A stretch of 64,000 nucleotides of DNA from assembly GCF_011752815.1 (NCBI RefSeq), contig NZ_VWWV01000001.1, positions 248,001 to 312,000 on the forward strand, in the 5' to 3' direction. Both the position numbers and the translations under genes were made by a program. Within the stretch, counting starts at the first letter, position 1, and each line of letters opens with the position of its first letter. The DNA comes from Enterobacter sp. Cy-643. Its GTDB lineage: Bacteria; Pseudomonadota; Gammaproteobacteria; Enterobacterales; Enterobacteriaceae. This document shows, piece by piece, positions 17,886-26,989 of this stretch. The notes under the pieces are model-generated. The model had not been told where the DNA came from, searched no databases, and was given only the letters and a program-made list of their open reading frames with translations.

Positions 17886-19886
17886 CTATTTCTTGCTGAG
17901 TGATTTTTTCGCCGTGGCTACGATGTTTTCTACCGTAAAGCCAAAGAACGGGAACAGCTTCCCGGCAGGGGCGGACTCGCCGAAAGTCGTCATGCCCACA
18001 ATCCCGCCTTTAAGGCCGACGTATTTGTACCAGTAATCCGCTATACCCGCTTCTACCGCGACGCGGGCACGGACTGCATAAGGCAGAACGGACTCCTGAT
18101 ACGCCTCATCCTGAGCATCGAAAACGTCGGTGGACGGCATCGATACCACGCGGACCTTGTGCCCTTCTTTGCTCAATACAGCCGCAGCTTCGACGGTGAT
18201 TTCAATCTCAGAGCCTGTGGCAATCAGAATCAGGTCCGGCTTGCCGTCGCTGTCCTTCAGAATATACCCGCCGCGGCTGATTGCTTTGAGCTGTTCAGGC
18301 GAACGCTCCATCTGAGCCAGGTTCTGGCGAGACAGAATCAGTGCCGTAGGCCCGGTCTGGCGCTCAAGCGCTGCTTTCCACGCCACGGCGGCCTCAACCT
18401 GATCGCAAGGGCGCCAGGTGCTGAAGTTGGGCGTCAGGCGCAGGCTGGCCAACTGCTCGACGGCCTGGTGTGTCGGGCCATCTTCCCCAAGGCCGATGGA
18501 ATCATGGGTATAAACCATGATCTGCCGCGCCTTCATCAGCGCAGCCATACGCGCCGCATTCCTGGCGTACTCCACAAACATCAGGAAGGTGGCGGTGTAA
18601 GGGATAAAGCCGCCGTGCAGGGCGATGCCGTTGGCAATGGCGGTCATACCGAATTCACGCACGCCGTAGTGGATATAATTCCCGGCGGTGTCTTCTTTAA
18701 TCGACTTCGAGCCTTTCCAGATGGTCAGGTTACTTGGGGCCAGGTCGGCGGAGCCGCCGAGCAGTTCCGGCAGTGAAGGGCCGAAGGCGTTAAGGGCATT
18801 CTGCGAAGCCTTGCGGGTCGCAATTTTATCCGGATTGGCCTGCAGTTGTTCAATGTAACCTTGGGCTGTTTTTTGCCAGTTATCCGGTAATTTACCTTCG
18901 GTACGGCGTTTAAATTCGGCGCTCAGGGTAGGGTGAGCCTTCGCATAAGCGGCGAATTTCTCTTTCCAGGCGGCTTCTGCTTTTTCACCAGCCTCTTTGG
19001 CGTCCCAGGCGTGATAAACCTCTTTTGGGATTTCAAACGGCGGGTATTTCCAGCCGAGTTGCTTGCGCGCCAGGGCGACTTCTTCTTCGCCCAGCGGCGC
19101 ACCGTGAGCTTCTTCTTTGCCCGCTTTGTTTGGTGAACCAAAGCCAATCACGGTGCGGCAAATAATCAGGGACGGTTTGTCCTTCACGCTTTGGGCTTCT
19201 TTGATGGCTTTTTTCAGCGCCGCCGGATCGTGGCCGTCTATCTCATGGATAACGTGCCAGTGATAGGCCTCGAAGCGTTTGGCCGTGTCGTCGGTAAACC
19301 AGCCATCGGTTTCCCCGTCGATGGAAATCCCATTATGGTCGTAGAAGCCGATCAGCTTGCCTAAACCCAGCGTCCCGGCAAGAGAAGATACCTCATGGGA
19401 AATGCCTTCCATCAGGCAGCCATCACCCATAAACACATAGGTGTAGTGGTCGACGATGTCGTGCCCCGGTTGGTTAAACTGCGCGGCCAGCGTGCGTTCG
19501 GCAATGGCCATCCCCACGGCGTTGGCTAACCCCTGACCCAGCGGGCCGGTGGTGGTTTCAACGCCGGGGGTATAGCCCACTTCCGGGTGGCCGGGCGTTT
19601 TGGAGTGAAGCTGGCGGAAGTTTTTCAATTCCTCCAGCGGCAGGTCATAGCCGCTCAGGTGCAGCAGGCTGTAAAGCAGCATCGACGCGTGGCCGTTCGA
19701 CAGCACGAAGCGGTCGCGGTTGGCCCAGTGCGGGTTAGACGGGTTATGGCTGAGGAAGTCATTCCACAGCACCTCGGCGATATCGGCCATGCCCATCGGC
19801 GCTCCGGGGTGGCCGGAATTGGCTTTCTGGACCGCATCCATACTGAGGGCGCGAATGGCGTTGGCAAGCTCTTTACGTGATGACAT
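17886..19886 (-). CDS. tktB: Transketolase TktB
   Basis: This is a thiamine-diphosphate enzyme of the non-oxidative pentose phosphate pathway, moving two-carbon ketol units between sugar phosphates. The 666-residue product (K-12 TktB: 667) carries the ThDP/metal motif [18 protein letters not shown], the N-terminal His of GHASMLLYS, and the pyrimidine-domain signature with [14 protein letters not shown]. Linkage to talA identifies it as the tktB rather than the tktA paralogue. It starts 18 nt after the talA stop with a GGAG ribosome binding site, so talA-tktB is an operon. Confidence 0.96.
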   Translation of the reverse strand: MSSRKELANAIRALSMDAVQKANSGHPGAPMGMADIAEVLWNDFLSHNPSNPHWANRDRFVLSNGHASMLLYSLLHLSGYDLPLEELKNFRQLHSKTPGHPEVGYTPGVETTTGPLGQGLANAVGMAIAERTLAAQFNQPGHDIVDHYTYVFMGDGCLMEGISHEVSSLAGTLGLGKLIGFYDHNGISIDGETDGWFTDDTAKRFEAYHWHVIHEIDGHDPAALKKAIKEAQSVKDKPSLIICRTVIGFGSPNKAGKEEAHGAPLGEEEVALARKQLGWKYPPFEIPKEVYHAWDAKEAGEKAEAAWKEKFAAYAKAHPTLSAEFKRRTEGKLPDNWQKTAQGYIEQLQANPDKIATRKASQNALNAFGPSLPELLGGSADLAPSNLTIWKGSKSIKEDTAGNYIHYGVREFGMTAIANGIALHGGFIPYTATFLMFVEYARNAARMAALMKARQIMVYTHDSIGLGEDGPTHQAVEQLASLRLTPNFSTWRPCDQVEAAVAWKAALERQTGPTALILSRQNLAQMERSPEQLKAISRGGYILKDSDGKPDLILIATGSEIEITVEAAAVLSKEGHKVRVVSMPSTDVFDAQDEAYQESVLPYAVRARVAVEAGIADYWYKYVGLKGGIVGMTTFGESAPAGKLFPFFGFTVENIVATAKKSLSKK

Positions 19887-19904
19887 GTTTCACTCCAGGT
19901 CTTG

Positions 19905-20855
19905 TTAAAGTTTGGCGGCGAGCAGATCTTCCAGTTTGCGTTGATCTATGGCGAACAGGCGGATCCCTTCGGCCAGTTTTTCTACGGCCATAGCATCCTG
20001 GCTATGTTCCCAACGGAATTCCGCTTCGCTCATGGGGGCCGGGCGGCGGAAGCCCTGTGAGAACGGGATCAGTTTCCGGACAACCTCTTCTTCGCTGTCC
20101 TGCAGCTGTTGCAGCAGGTTAGGGGCGATGGTCAGCCGGTCGCAGCCCGCCAGGGCGAGGATTTGCTCTTTACGACGGAAGCTGGCGCCCATGACGATGG
20201 TTTCATAGTTATGTTGCTTGAAGTAGTCGTAGATATTGCGCACGGATTTCACGCCCGGATCTTCTTCAACAATGTACGGATCCATCGGTTTACGGGCCTG
20301 ATACCAGTCGTAAATACGGCCCACGAACGGGGAAATCAGGAAAACGCCCGCTTCCGCGCAGGCACGCGCCTGAGCAAAAGAGAACAGCAGCGTCAGGTTG
20401 CAATTGATGCCTTCTTTTTGCAGCTCTTCCGCCGCGCGGATGCCTTCCCAGGTTGATGCCAGCTTGATGAGAATGCGGGATTTATCGATCCCCTGCTCGG
20501 CGTAAAGCTCAACCAGGCGACGAGCCTTGCTGATGCTCTTTTCTTTGTCGTAGGAGAGACGGGCATCCACTTCGGTGGATACGCGCCCCGGAATGCTTTT
20601 CAGAATTTCCGCACCGACATTGACCGCCAGTTTGTCACTGGCTTCGGCCACTATTTGCTCTCTGCTGCCGCCGCGCTGTTTGCCGTAGGCCAGGGCATCA
20701 TCAATCAGCGGTTGATATTGCTCAAGCCCTGCGGCTTTCAGTAACAGTGAAGGGTTGGTGGTGGCGTCTTCAGGCTGGTAGTGGCGAATAGAGTCGATGT
20801 CACCGCTGTCGGCAACCACGGTGGTGTACTGTTTAATGCTGTCTAACTGATTCAT
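19905..20855 (-). CDS. talA: Transaldolase A
   Basis: TalA transfers a dihydroxyacetone unit between sedoheptulose 7-phosphate and glyceraldehyde 3-phosphate. The 316-residue product equals K-12 TalA; the Schiff-base lysine lies in [12 protein letters not shown], and [13 protein letters not shown] is the N-terminal family signature. The frame is open to 20978, but the ATG at 20855 has a strong AAGGAGA ribosome binding site and reproduces the known start [18 protein letters not shown]. It is the first gene of talA-tktB and diverges from maeB across a 256-bp region that must hold both promoters. Confidence 0.96.
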   Translation of the reverse strand: MNQLDSIKQYTTVVADSGDIDSIRHYQPEDATTNPSLLLKAAGLEQYQPLIDDALAYGKQRGGSREQIVAEASDKLAVNVGAEILKSIPGRVSTEVDARLSYDKEKSISKARRLVELYAEQGIDKSRILIKLASTWEGIRAAEELQKEGINCNLTLLFSFAQARACAEAGVFLISPFVGRIYDWYQARKPMDPYIVEEDPGVKSVRNIYDYFKQHNYETIVMGASFRRKEQILALAGCDRLTIAPNLLQQLQDSEEEVVRKLIPFSQGFRRPAPMSEAEFRWEHSQDAMAVEKLAEGIRLFAIDQRKLEDLLAAKL

Positions 20856-21111
20856 TACTATCTCCTTGAAAAAGCAACGTCTTACCTGAGCGTTCCGTGT
20901 CGCTCGCCGTGAAAATTTACGCTTTGCATAACCCAAAAGCATAGCAGATGGGGGCGATGACGGGGCAGCCACTAACATTGGTTCTATAGTTAGCTAACAA
21001 TAATCACGCCTAATCTTAATAGTATGGCTACCTTCAAAGTTTGCGAAACGTGCCCGCGTGATACTAGGCGGCTGACGTAACAATAAAGAAGACCCAAAAA
21101 GGAACGATGCA

Positions 21112-23391
21112 ATGGATGAACAACTGAAGCAAAGTGCCCTCGATTTTCATGAGTTTCCAGTCCCGGGGAAAATCCAGGTTTCTCCAACCAAACCCCTTGC
21201 TACCCAGCGCGATCTGGCACTGGCCTATTCGCCGGGCGTAGCGGCACCTTGTCTTGAAATTGAAAAAGACCCGCTCGCCGCCTACAAATACACCGCGCGC
21301 GGCAACCTTGTGGGCGTGGTTTCTAACGGCACAGCGGTGCTTGGGCTAGGCAATATCGGCGCGCTGGCGGGCAAGCCGGTCATGGAAGGTAAGGGCGTCC
21401 TGTTTAAAAAATTCGCCGGTATCGACGTCTTCGATATCGAAATTGATGAGATGGATCCGGACAAGCTTATCGACGTGGTGGCCGCGCTCGAACCCACTTT
21501 CGGCGGCATTAACCTGGAAGATATCAAGGCACCGGAATGTTTCTACATCGAGCAAAAGCTGCGCGAGCGTATGAATATTCCGGTATTCCACGACGATCAG
21601 CACGGCACCGCGATTATTTGTACCGCTGCGGTGCTGAACGGCCTGCGCGTGGTTGAAAAGAACATTACCGATGTGCGGCTGGTGGTTTCTGGCGCGGGGG
21701 CTTCGGCAATCGCCTGTATGAACCTGCTGGTTGCGCTGGGGATGCAAAAACACAACATCGTGGTTTGCGACTCGAAGGGCGTTATCTACAAAGGCCGTGA
21801 AGAGAACATGGCCGAAACCAAAGCCGCCTATGCCGTAGAGGACAGCGGCAAGCGGACGCTGGACGACGTGATTGAAGGCGCGGACATCTTCCTTGGCTGT
21901 TCCGGCCCGAAAGTGCTGACCCAGGAAATGGTGAAGAAGATGGGTAAAGCGCCGCTGATTCTGGCGCTGGCTAACCCTGAACCGGAGATTCTGCCGCCGC
22001 TGGCGAAAGAAGTGCGTCCGGAAGCCATTATCTGTACCGGCCGTTCGGACTACCCGAACCAGGTGAACAACGTGCTGTGCTTCCCGTTCATTTTCCGTGG
22101 CGCGCTGGACGTGGGTGCCACGGCGATTAACGAAGAGATGAAGCTGGCCGCCGTGCATGCGATAGCCGAACTGGCTCACGCCGAACAAAGTGACGTTGTG
22201 GCCTCTGCCTACGGTGAGCAGGAACTGACGTTCGGGCCGGAATACATTATTCCTAAGCCATTTGACCCGCGTCTTATCGTGAAAATTGCCCCTGCGGTAG
22301 CCAAAGCGGCGATGGATTCCGGCGTGGCCACGCGGCCGATTCAGGATTTCAATGCTTACAGCGAGAAGCTGGAAGAGTTTGTGTACAAAACCAACCTGTT
22401 TATGAAACCTATCTTCTCCCAGGCGCGCAAAGAGCCGAAGCGCGTGGTGTTAAGTGAAGGGGAAGAAGCCCGCGTGCTGCATGCCACGCAGGAGCTGATC
22501 ACGTTGGGGCTGGCGAAACCTATCCTGATTGGTCGCCCAAGCGTTATTGAAATGCGGATCAAAAAGCTGGGCCTGCAAATTCAGCCGGGCAAAGATTTTG
22601 AGATCGTGAATAACGAATCCGATCCGCGCTTCAAAGAATACTGGCACGAGTACTACAACATCATGAAGCGCCGCGGGATCACCCAGGAGCAGGCGCAGCG
22701 GGCGGTGATCAGCAACACCACTGTGATCGGGGCGATCATGGTGCATCGTGGTGAAGCTGATGCCCTGATATGCGGGACAATCGGCGAATATCACGAGCAC
22801 TTTGACGTGGTAGAGAAGCTGTTTGGCTACCGCGAAGGCGTCAGGGCTGCCGGGGCGATGAACGCGCTGCTGCTGCCGAGCGGCAACACCTTTATCGCGG
22901 ATACCTATGTGAACGATGATCCTACGCCGGAAGAGCTGACGGAAATCACGCTGCTGGCGGCGGAAACGGTGCGTCGCTTTGGCATTGAGCCTAAAGTCGC
23001 GCTGCTGTCCCACTCCAACTACGGTTCCTCCAACAGTAAAGCGGCCTGCAAAATGCGCAAAACGCTGGATCTCGTGCGTGAGCGCGCGCCCGATCTGGAA
23101 ATTGACGGGGAGATGCACGGAGACGCCGCGCTGGTCGAAAGTATTCGCCATGAGCGTATGCCGGATAGCCCGCTGAAAGGCTCCGCCAACATCCTGATCA
23201 TGCCGAACGTTGAGGCAGCGCGTATTAGCTACAACCTGCTGCGCGTGTCGAGTTCTGAAGGGGTGACCGTTGGGCCGGTTCTGATGGGCGTGGCGAAGCC
23301 GGTTCACGTGTTGACGCCGATTGCTTCGGTACGCCGCATTGTGAATATGGTGGCGCTGGCGGTGGTTGAGGCGCAAACCGCGCCGCTTTAA
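21112..23391 (+). CDS. maeB: NADP-dependent malic enzyme MaeB
   Basis: MaeB oxidatively decarboxylates malate to pyruvate with NADP. The 759-residue product equals K-12 in length and has the two-part architecture of the family: an N-terminal malic enzyme half (residues about 1-428, with the Tyr of LALAYSPGV, the Lys of NLVGVVSNG neighbourhood and the NAD(P)-fold [11 protein letters not shown]) and a C-terminal phosphotransacetylase-like half (about 429-759) that binds acetyl-CoA as a regulator. It marks the left border of the inserted microcompartment locus; in E. coli the eut operon begins right after it. Confidence 0.96.
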   Translation: MDEQLKQSALDFHEFPVPGKIQVSPTKPLATQRDLALAYSPGVAAPCLEIEKDPLAAYKYTARGNLVGVVSNGTAVLGLGNIGALAGKPVMEGKGVLFKKFAGIDVFDIEIDEMDPDKLIDVVAALEPTFGGINLEDIKAPECFYIEQKLRERMNIPVFHDDQHGTAIICTAAVLNGLRVVEKNITDVRLVVSGAGASAIACMNLLVALGMQKHNIVVCDSKGVIYKGREENMAETKAAYAVEDSGKRTLDDVIEGADIFLGCSGPKVLTQEMVKKMGKAPLILALANPEPEILPPLAKEVRPEAIICTGRSDYPNQVNNVLCFPFIFRGALDVGATAINEEMKLAAVHAIAELAHAEQSDVVASAYGEQELTFGPEYIIPKPFDPRLIVKIAPAVAKAAMDSGVATRPIQDFNAYSEKLEEFVYKTNLFMKPIFSQARKEPKRVVLSEGEEARVLHATQELITLGLAKPILIGRPSVIEMRIKKLGLQIQPGKDFEIVNNESDPRFKEYWHEYYNIMKRRGITQEQAQRAVISNTTVIGAIMVHRGEADALICGTIGEYHEHFDVVEKLFGYREGVRAAGAMNALLLPSGNTFIADTYVNDDPTPEELTEITLLAAETVRRFGIEPKVALLSHSNYGSSNSKAACKMRKTLDLVRERAPDLEIDGEMHGDAALVESIRHERMPDSPLKGSANILIMPNVEAARISYNLLRVSSSEGVTVGPVLMGVAKPVHVLTPIASVRRIVNMVALAVVEAQTAPL

Positions 23392-23411
23392 AGGTACTCG
23401 TGGCCATTTAA

Positions 23412-23448
23412 CAAAAGCACGAGGTAAATCCTCGTGCTTTTCTTTTTT
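23412..23448 (+). terminator. Intrinsic terminator of maeB
   Basis: The stem AAAAGCACGAGG/CCTCGTGCTTTT, with a short loop, is followed by TCTTTTTT. It lies about 20 nt after the maeB stop and just before the convergent end of the cut operon, for which it may also work weakly in reverse. Confidence 0.85.
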
Positions 23449-23456
23449 GACACCAG

Positions 23457-23786
23457 TTACATCGCGGAAAATACGTTCATCACGATAGCGCCAGAAATAA
23501 TGAGGACCATCGAGAAGATAGCCGGGAAATCCGGCCGCTGCTTATAAAGTACCATCGAGCAGATTGTCACGCCGACAATACCGAACCCACACCATAGCGA
23601 ATAAGCCACGCCGACCGGAATTGTGCTCATGGCCCGCGTCAGGGCGAAGTAGCACAGAGCATACGCACATATCACCAGCACCGAAGGCCCCAGCTTGCTG
23701 AATCCGTTGGTTTTCTTGATCATTGAGGTACCGGTAATCTCCGAGCCAATGGAGAGGGCCAGCCATAAAAATCCCAGATTAAACAT
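23457..23786 (-). CDS. SMR-family transporter subunit, second of a pair
   Basis: This 109-residue protein has four predicted transmembrane helices of the small multidrug resistance (EmrE-like) family. The essential membrane Glu of helix 1 is present (LSIGSEITGTSMIKK), as are the PVGVAYSLWCGFGIV helix-3 signature and the GAIVMNVFS end. It follows its partner by 17 nt and is the last gene of the cut operon. Paired SMR genes usually form an antiparallel heterodimer. SMR pairs recur in type II choline utilisation loci, which suggests transport of a quaternary or tertiary amine (choline uptake or trimethylamine export), but specificity cannot be read from sequence. Confidence 0.85.
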   Translation of the reverse strand: MFNLGFLWLALSIGSEITGTSMIKKTNGFSKLGPSVLVICAYALCYFALTRAMSTIPVGVAYSLWCGFGIVGVTICSMVLYKQRPDFPAIFSMVLIISGAIVMNVFSAM

Positions 23787-23803
23787 AGCAGTATCCTTTC
23801 AGG

Positions 23804-24214
23804 TTATTGGGAGATGTTGTTGCCGAGCGGAGCGGTGTTGTCTGGTGGGATTTCTTCCGTTTCGTCGCTGCCCATTTTGGAAAACAAGTTCATGATAATA
23901 ATGCCGCTGGCGATGATTCCCATCCCGATGATGGCAGCCATATCCGGGTGCTGGCCGTAAAACAGCATCCCCAGGCTGGAAACCACCAAAATTCCCGTGC
24001 CGGACCAGGTGGCGTAGGCGAGACCGACGGGAATATCTTTAACCGCACGGGAAAGCGAGTAGTAGCAGATGCAGTAGAGTAAGACGATCAGCATCAGCAG
24101 AAGCGTTTTGGTCATCCCTTCGCTGTTATCGAACATCTTTAGCGTCGACGTTGCGGAGGTTTCAGATAAAATAACCAGCAGCATCCATAGCCAACATTTT
24201 GTTTTAGAGGACAT
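23804..24214 (-). CDS. SMR-family transporter subunit, first of a pair
   Basis: This 136-residue protein has four transmembrane helices of the EmrE type, with the helix-1 Glu in LLVILSETSATSTLKM and the helix-3 signature PVGLAYATWSGTGILVVS. A hydrophilic C-terminal tail of about 25 residues (KMGSDETEEIPPDNTAP) is longer than in EmrE and absent from the partner. Opposite tail and loop charges of the two subunits would fit a fixed-topology heterodimer. The ATG has GGAG upstream. It lies 23 nt after the flavoprotein-like gene in the cut operon. Confidence 0.85.
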   Translation of the reverse strand: MSSKTKCWLWMLLVILSETSATSTLKMFDNSEGMTKTLLLMLIVLLYCICYYSLSRAVKDIPVGLAYATWSGTGILVVSSLGMLFYGQHPDMAAIIGMGIIASGIIIMNLFSKMGSDETEEIPPDNTAPLGNNISQ

Positions 24215-24237
24215 AAATTAAACTCCAGGGTTGCAAT

Positions 24238-24915
24238 TTAAGGTAAGGTTCTTTTTTCTTTTTTTAAAAAATCGACAGCGGCATCGGTCAGTTGAGCATT
24301 GGGTGCTGAGGCCAGCGCCGGATTATTCACTATGTCTGTGACAGTGATATATCGGCGAGAACCGTCGGTCTTAGGTGCAGCGATCTTGTGTGAGTCAAGC
24401 TTTTCCATAAGCTCATTCATCGTGCATAACGTGATGCCCATTTTTGCCACTTTGGACAATGTTGCTTGCATATGCGCGCCGTAGGCAGATTGCGCCCGTG
24501 CGCCCCACAGCTGATTAAGTTCACTGTTGGGATCGCAGTGATAGCGAAGCGCCAAAACCGGTAGGCCAATGAGCAACGCATCGTGCAGGCGCCGGGCTAT
24601 CGGGCTTTCCAGCGTGCCATTCACCAGGCCTACGGCTAACGAATAGTCCAGAAACGGCAGCACCAGCGCTCGCCAGGGCATCGGGGGGAGTGCATCCCGC
24701 CAGACGTTTGCAGGGAGTATTTCGCCATAGGATTGCCATAGCCCAGCGTCGATAATTCCTTCGTCCAGAGCGAAATGCAAAGGTTGTTCACACCCTGCCA
24801 GGCGATGGCGAATTTCATGGCGATAGCCCGTAGCACTAGTAACCATTACCAGCACCGGTGGGCGCAGGCGCTGGATAATCCTTGTGACAAGGCTGTCAAT
24901 TTGTTCGTCAGTCAT
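24238..24915 (-). CDS. Microcompartment-associated flavoprotein-like protein
   Basis: This 225-residue protein lacks a proven function. The N-terminal beta strand and loop (PPVLVMVTSATGYRHEI) and the later segment ALVLPFLDYSLAVGLVNG followed by ESPIARRLHDALLIGLPVLA resemble the FMN-binding flavoprotein fold of the phosphopantothenoylcysteine decarboxylase family (pfam02441), which is commonly encoded in glycyl-radical microcompartment loci. The C-terminal part (about 170-225) is charged and ends in DAAVDFLKKEKRTLP. The ATG has GGAGG upstream and lies 12 nt after pduL. It may be a flavin- or cofactor-handling accessory; the fold call is moderate. Confidence 0.55.
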   Translation of the reverse strand: MTDEQIDSLVTRIIQRLRPPVLVMVTSATGYRHEIRHRLAGCEQPLHFALDEGIIDAGLWQSYGEILPANVWRDALPPMPWRALVLPFLDYSLAVGLVNGTLESPIARRLHDALLIGLPVLALRYHCDPNSELNQLWGARAQSAYGAHMQATLSKVAKMGITLCTMNELMEKLDSHKIAAPKTDGSRRYITVTDIVNNPALASAPNAQLTDAAVDFLKKEKRTLP

Positions 24916-24927
24916 AGAGGGCCTCCG

Positions 24928-25548
24928 TTAACCCAGCAGGGTGACCTGCGCACCGTTTTTCAGCCCGGCGGCATTGGCCTCCTCCATATCAATGTGGAAT
25001 TCCAGCACAAAGTCTTCACGCACCCGCACCACCACCTTATTGAAGGTCAACTGGCGTTCACCGTCGCTGCGGACGCTAACCTTCTGGCCGTTGGCAACAT
25101 TCAGCTGGCAGGCGTCCTGCGGCGACATATGGATATGCCGCCAGGCGCAGATCACCTGAGACCGCAGTTCAACGTGGCCTGCCGGGCCGATCAGCAGCGC
25201 GCTGCCCGCGTTCTCCAGCTGGCCGGATTCGCGAACCGGCGCTTTGATGCCGAGGGTAAAGCCGTCGGCGCGGGAGATTTCCAGCTGCGATATCGGGCGG
25301 GTTGGGCCGAGGACGCGCACGTGGGTGAGCGAGCCCTTCGGACCGACCACGGTGACGCACTCCTGGGCGGCGAACTGTCCCGGTTGACGCAGCGGCTTAA
25401 ACGGCGTCAGGACATAACCCTTGCCAAACAATGCTTCGACGTCCTGCTGTGCCAGATGGACGTGACGGTTAGAGATACCGACTGGGATAGCCGGCGCGAC
25501 GTGGCTCAGGCGTGCGGCGATTTTTTCATGGAGCAGGGTGTCGATCAT
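24928..25548 (-). CDS. pduL: Microcompartment phosphotransacylase PduL
   Basis: PduL converts acetyl-CoA and phosphate to acetyl-phosphate and CoA, recycling CoA inside the shell. The 206-residue product has both beta-barrel repeats of the family with the zinc-binding histidines in VGISNRHVHLAQQD and WRHIHMSPQDA, and in the end LEFHIDMEEANAAG. The first 20 residues (IDTLLHEKIAARLSHV) can form the amphipathic helix that targets PduL to the shell lumen. Its start overlaps the preceding shell gene by 4 nt (ATGA). No acetate kinase is in the locus, so acetyl-phosphate must be used by the housekeeping enzyme. Confidence 0.93.
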   Translation of the reverse strand: MIDTLLHEKIAARLSHVAPAIPVGISNRHVHLAQQDVEALFGKGYVLTPFKPLRQPGQFAAQECVTVVGPKGSLTHVRVLGPTRPISQLEISRADGFTLGIKAPVRESGQLENAGSALLIGPAGHVELRSQVICAWRHIHMSPQDACQLNVANGQKVSVRSDGERQLTFNKVVVRVREDFVLEFHIDMEEANAAGLKNGAQVTLLG

Positions 25549-25973
25549 GCCTTCTTCCCTTTCCTCATCGCCGCGTTTTTATCTTCCGTCGCTGCGGGCG
25601 CGGCGGCGGGCTCAGTGTGTACCCTTGTTTCCACAGCGGCGGGCGCGACGATTTCAGCCTCAAGCGGGGCAGCAACGGCAGCTTCCGCACGCTGTGGAAG
25701 GCCTTTGAGGGTGCTGAGGGCTTCCACGACGCTGCGTTCCGGACGAGCGATCGTCAGGGATTTCACCTGCGGGTCGATAAGCTCAGCGACGGCCACGCCG
25801 CGTTCGATGGCGGTATGAATCGCGCTGATCTCCCCCTCAAAGCAGACGCTAACCAGCCCCGATCCGACTTTGCGGCAGCCAAAGTAGGTTACTCCTGCGC
25901 TTTTACAGGCGGCATCCACGGCCTGAACGGCGGCAACTAACCCTCGTGTTTCAATTACGCCTAAACTTTTCAT
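25545..25973 (-). CDS. cmcD: Hexameric shell protein (BMC-H) with long C-terminal tail, CmcD-like
   Basis: This 142-residue protein begins with a complete BMC domain (residues about 1-88, LGVIETRGLVAAVQAVDAA, KVGSGLVSVCFEGE, SLTIARPERSV). It then has about 50 residues of Ala/Pro/Glu-rich, probably disordered tail ending in basic residues (RKGKKA). It is more diverged than the three tandem BMC-H genes upstream. The tail is a candidate for cargo or vertex interactions. The ribosome binding site AGGAG precedes ATG. It is coupled to pduL by an ATGA overlap and follows cutD by 12 nt, the position of cmcD in type II choline loci. Confidence 0.88.
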   Translation of the reverse strand: MKSLGVIETRGLVAAVQAVDAACKSAGVTYFGCRKVGSGLVSVCFEGEISAIHTAIERGVAVAELIDPQVKSLTIARPERSVVEALSTLKGLPQRAEAAVAAPLEAEIVAPAAVETRVHTEPAAAPAATEDKNAAMRKGKKA

Positions 25974-25985
25974 TGTCGGCTCCTG

Positions 25986-26933
25986 TTAATGGCGGACTAT
26001 GCGAATATCAAAATCAAACTGCGTGAAGAACGTTTCCAGCCGGTCTAACTCTTCGGCGGAATATGTCGGGTCCCGGGTGATGGGGTAGGGCATATCGAGG
26101 CGCTCATATTTTTTGCGCCCGAGCTGGTGGTACGGCAGCATATCTATGCGGCGAATATTTCCGCGTTTCGCCAGTTTCTGGATGTAGTCAATTGCGCCAG
26201 TAATGGCATCCCATGAATCGTTATATCCACGAACCAGCGGCATGCGGATAATGACGTTAGCGCCGGAATCCACCAGCCACTCTAGGTTCCGGCGAATGCC
26301 TTCGTTACCAATGCCAAATAACGCTTTATGGTGCTCGCTATTAATTTGCTTAATATCGAATAAGAAGGTGTCGGTCACCGGCGCCAGCTTTTGATAATTA
26401 GCCAGCGGCGTGGTGCCCTGCGTTTCCACGGCGGTATTGAGCATCATCTTTTTGCATTCGCTAAAGAGCGCGACGGCAAAATCGGTCTGCAGACTCATTT
26501 CACCGCCGCCGATGGTAACGCCGCCGCCGGAGGAGATATAAAAGTCGTAGTCCTGCATGATGATCTCCATCAGTTCGCTGACGGTGACATCTTTACCCAT
26601 AATATCCAGCGCGTTCTGCGTGCAGATCTCTTCGCACTTGCGGCAGCCGATACAGTCTTTATTGCGGTTGACGAAATGCTTCATTTCGCCGTTTTCCTCC
26701 GCCCGATAATGAATTCCCGCTGGGCAGACGTTGACGCAGTCGCCGCAGTTAATGCATTTATCCTGTGAGAACATCACCTGAAACTGGCTATTCAGCCCTT
26801 CCGGGTTAGCACACCACGGGCAGCGAATATTGCAGCCTTTGAAAAAAACCAGCGTGCGGATCCCATCGCCGTCATAGATCGAATATTTCTGAATATTGAA
26901 TATTCGCCCGGTTAATTCTTGTTTTGCGCTCAC
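25986..26933 (-). CDS. cutD: Choline TMA-lyase activating enzyme CutD (radical SAM)
   Basis: CutD installs the glycyl radical on CutC using S-adenosylmethionine and a [4Fe-4S] cluster. The 315-residue product has the radical SAM motif CNIRCPWC, two ferredoxin-type clusters in an inserted domain (CINCGDCVNVCP and CIGCRKCEEIC), the GGE motif in VTIGGGEMSLQ, and the SAM-binding VIIRMPLVRGYND. The frame is open to 27044, inside the cutC end, but the GTG at 26933 has GGAGG at good spacing and gives the family N-terminus SAKQELTGRIFNIQKYSIYD. It follows cutC by 56 nt. The enzyme is oxygen-sensitive, so the operon should be used anaerobically. Confidence 0.94.
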   Translation of the reverse strand: MSAKQELTGRIFNIQKYSIYDGDGIRTLVFFKGCNIRCPWCANPEGLNSQFQVMFSQDKCINCGDCVNVCPAGIHYRAEENGEMKHFVNRNKDCIGCRKCEEICTQNALDIMGKDVTVSELMEIIMQDYDFYISSGGGVTIGGGEMSLQTDFAVALFSECKKMMLNTAVETQGTTPLANYQKLAPVTDTFLFDIKQINSEHHKALFGIGNEGIRRNLEWLVDSGANVIIRMPLVRGYNDSWDAITGAIDYIQKLAKRGNIRRIDMLPYHQLGRKKYERLDMPYPITRDPTYSAEELDRLETFFTQFDFDIRIVRH

Positions 26934-26989
26934 ACATACCTCCAGAAAAACGATCGGGACATCCGTGTCCAAAAACGTCCGTGTCTTTA

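Noticed and set aside
20855-20978. A 41-residue N-terminal extension of TalA
   Set aside because: No ribosome binding site and no homology; the ATG at 20855 has a strong AAGGAGA and matches the known protein.
21346-23376. Long open frames antisense to maeB (280 and 308 codons)
   Set aside because: They are His/Arg-rich shadows of the maeB reading frame without recognisable motifs.
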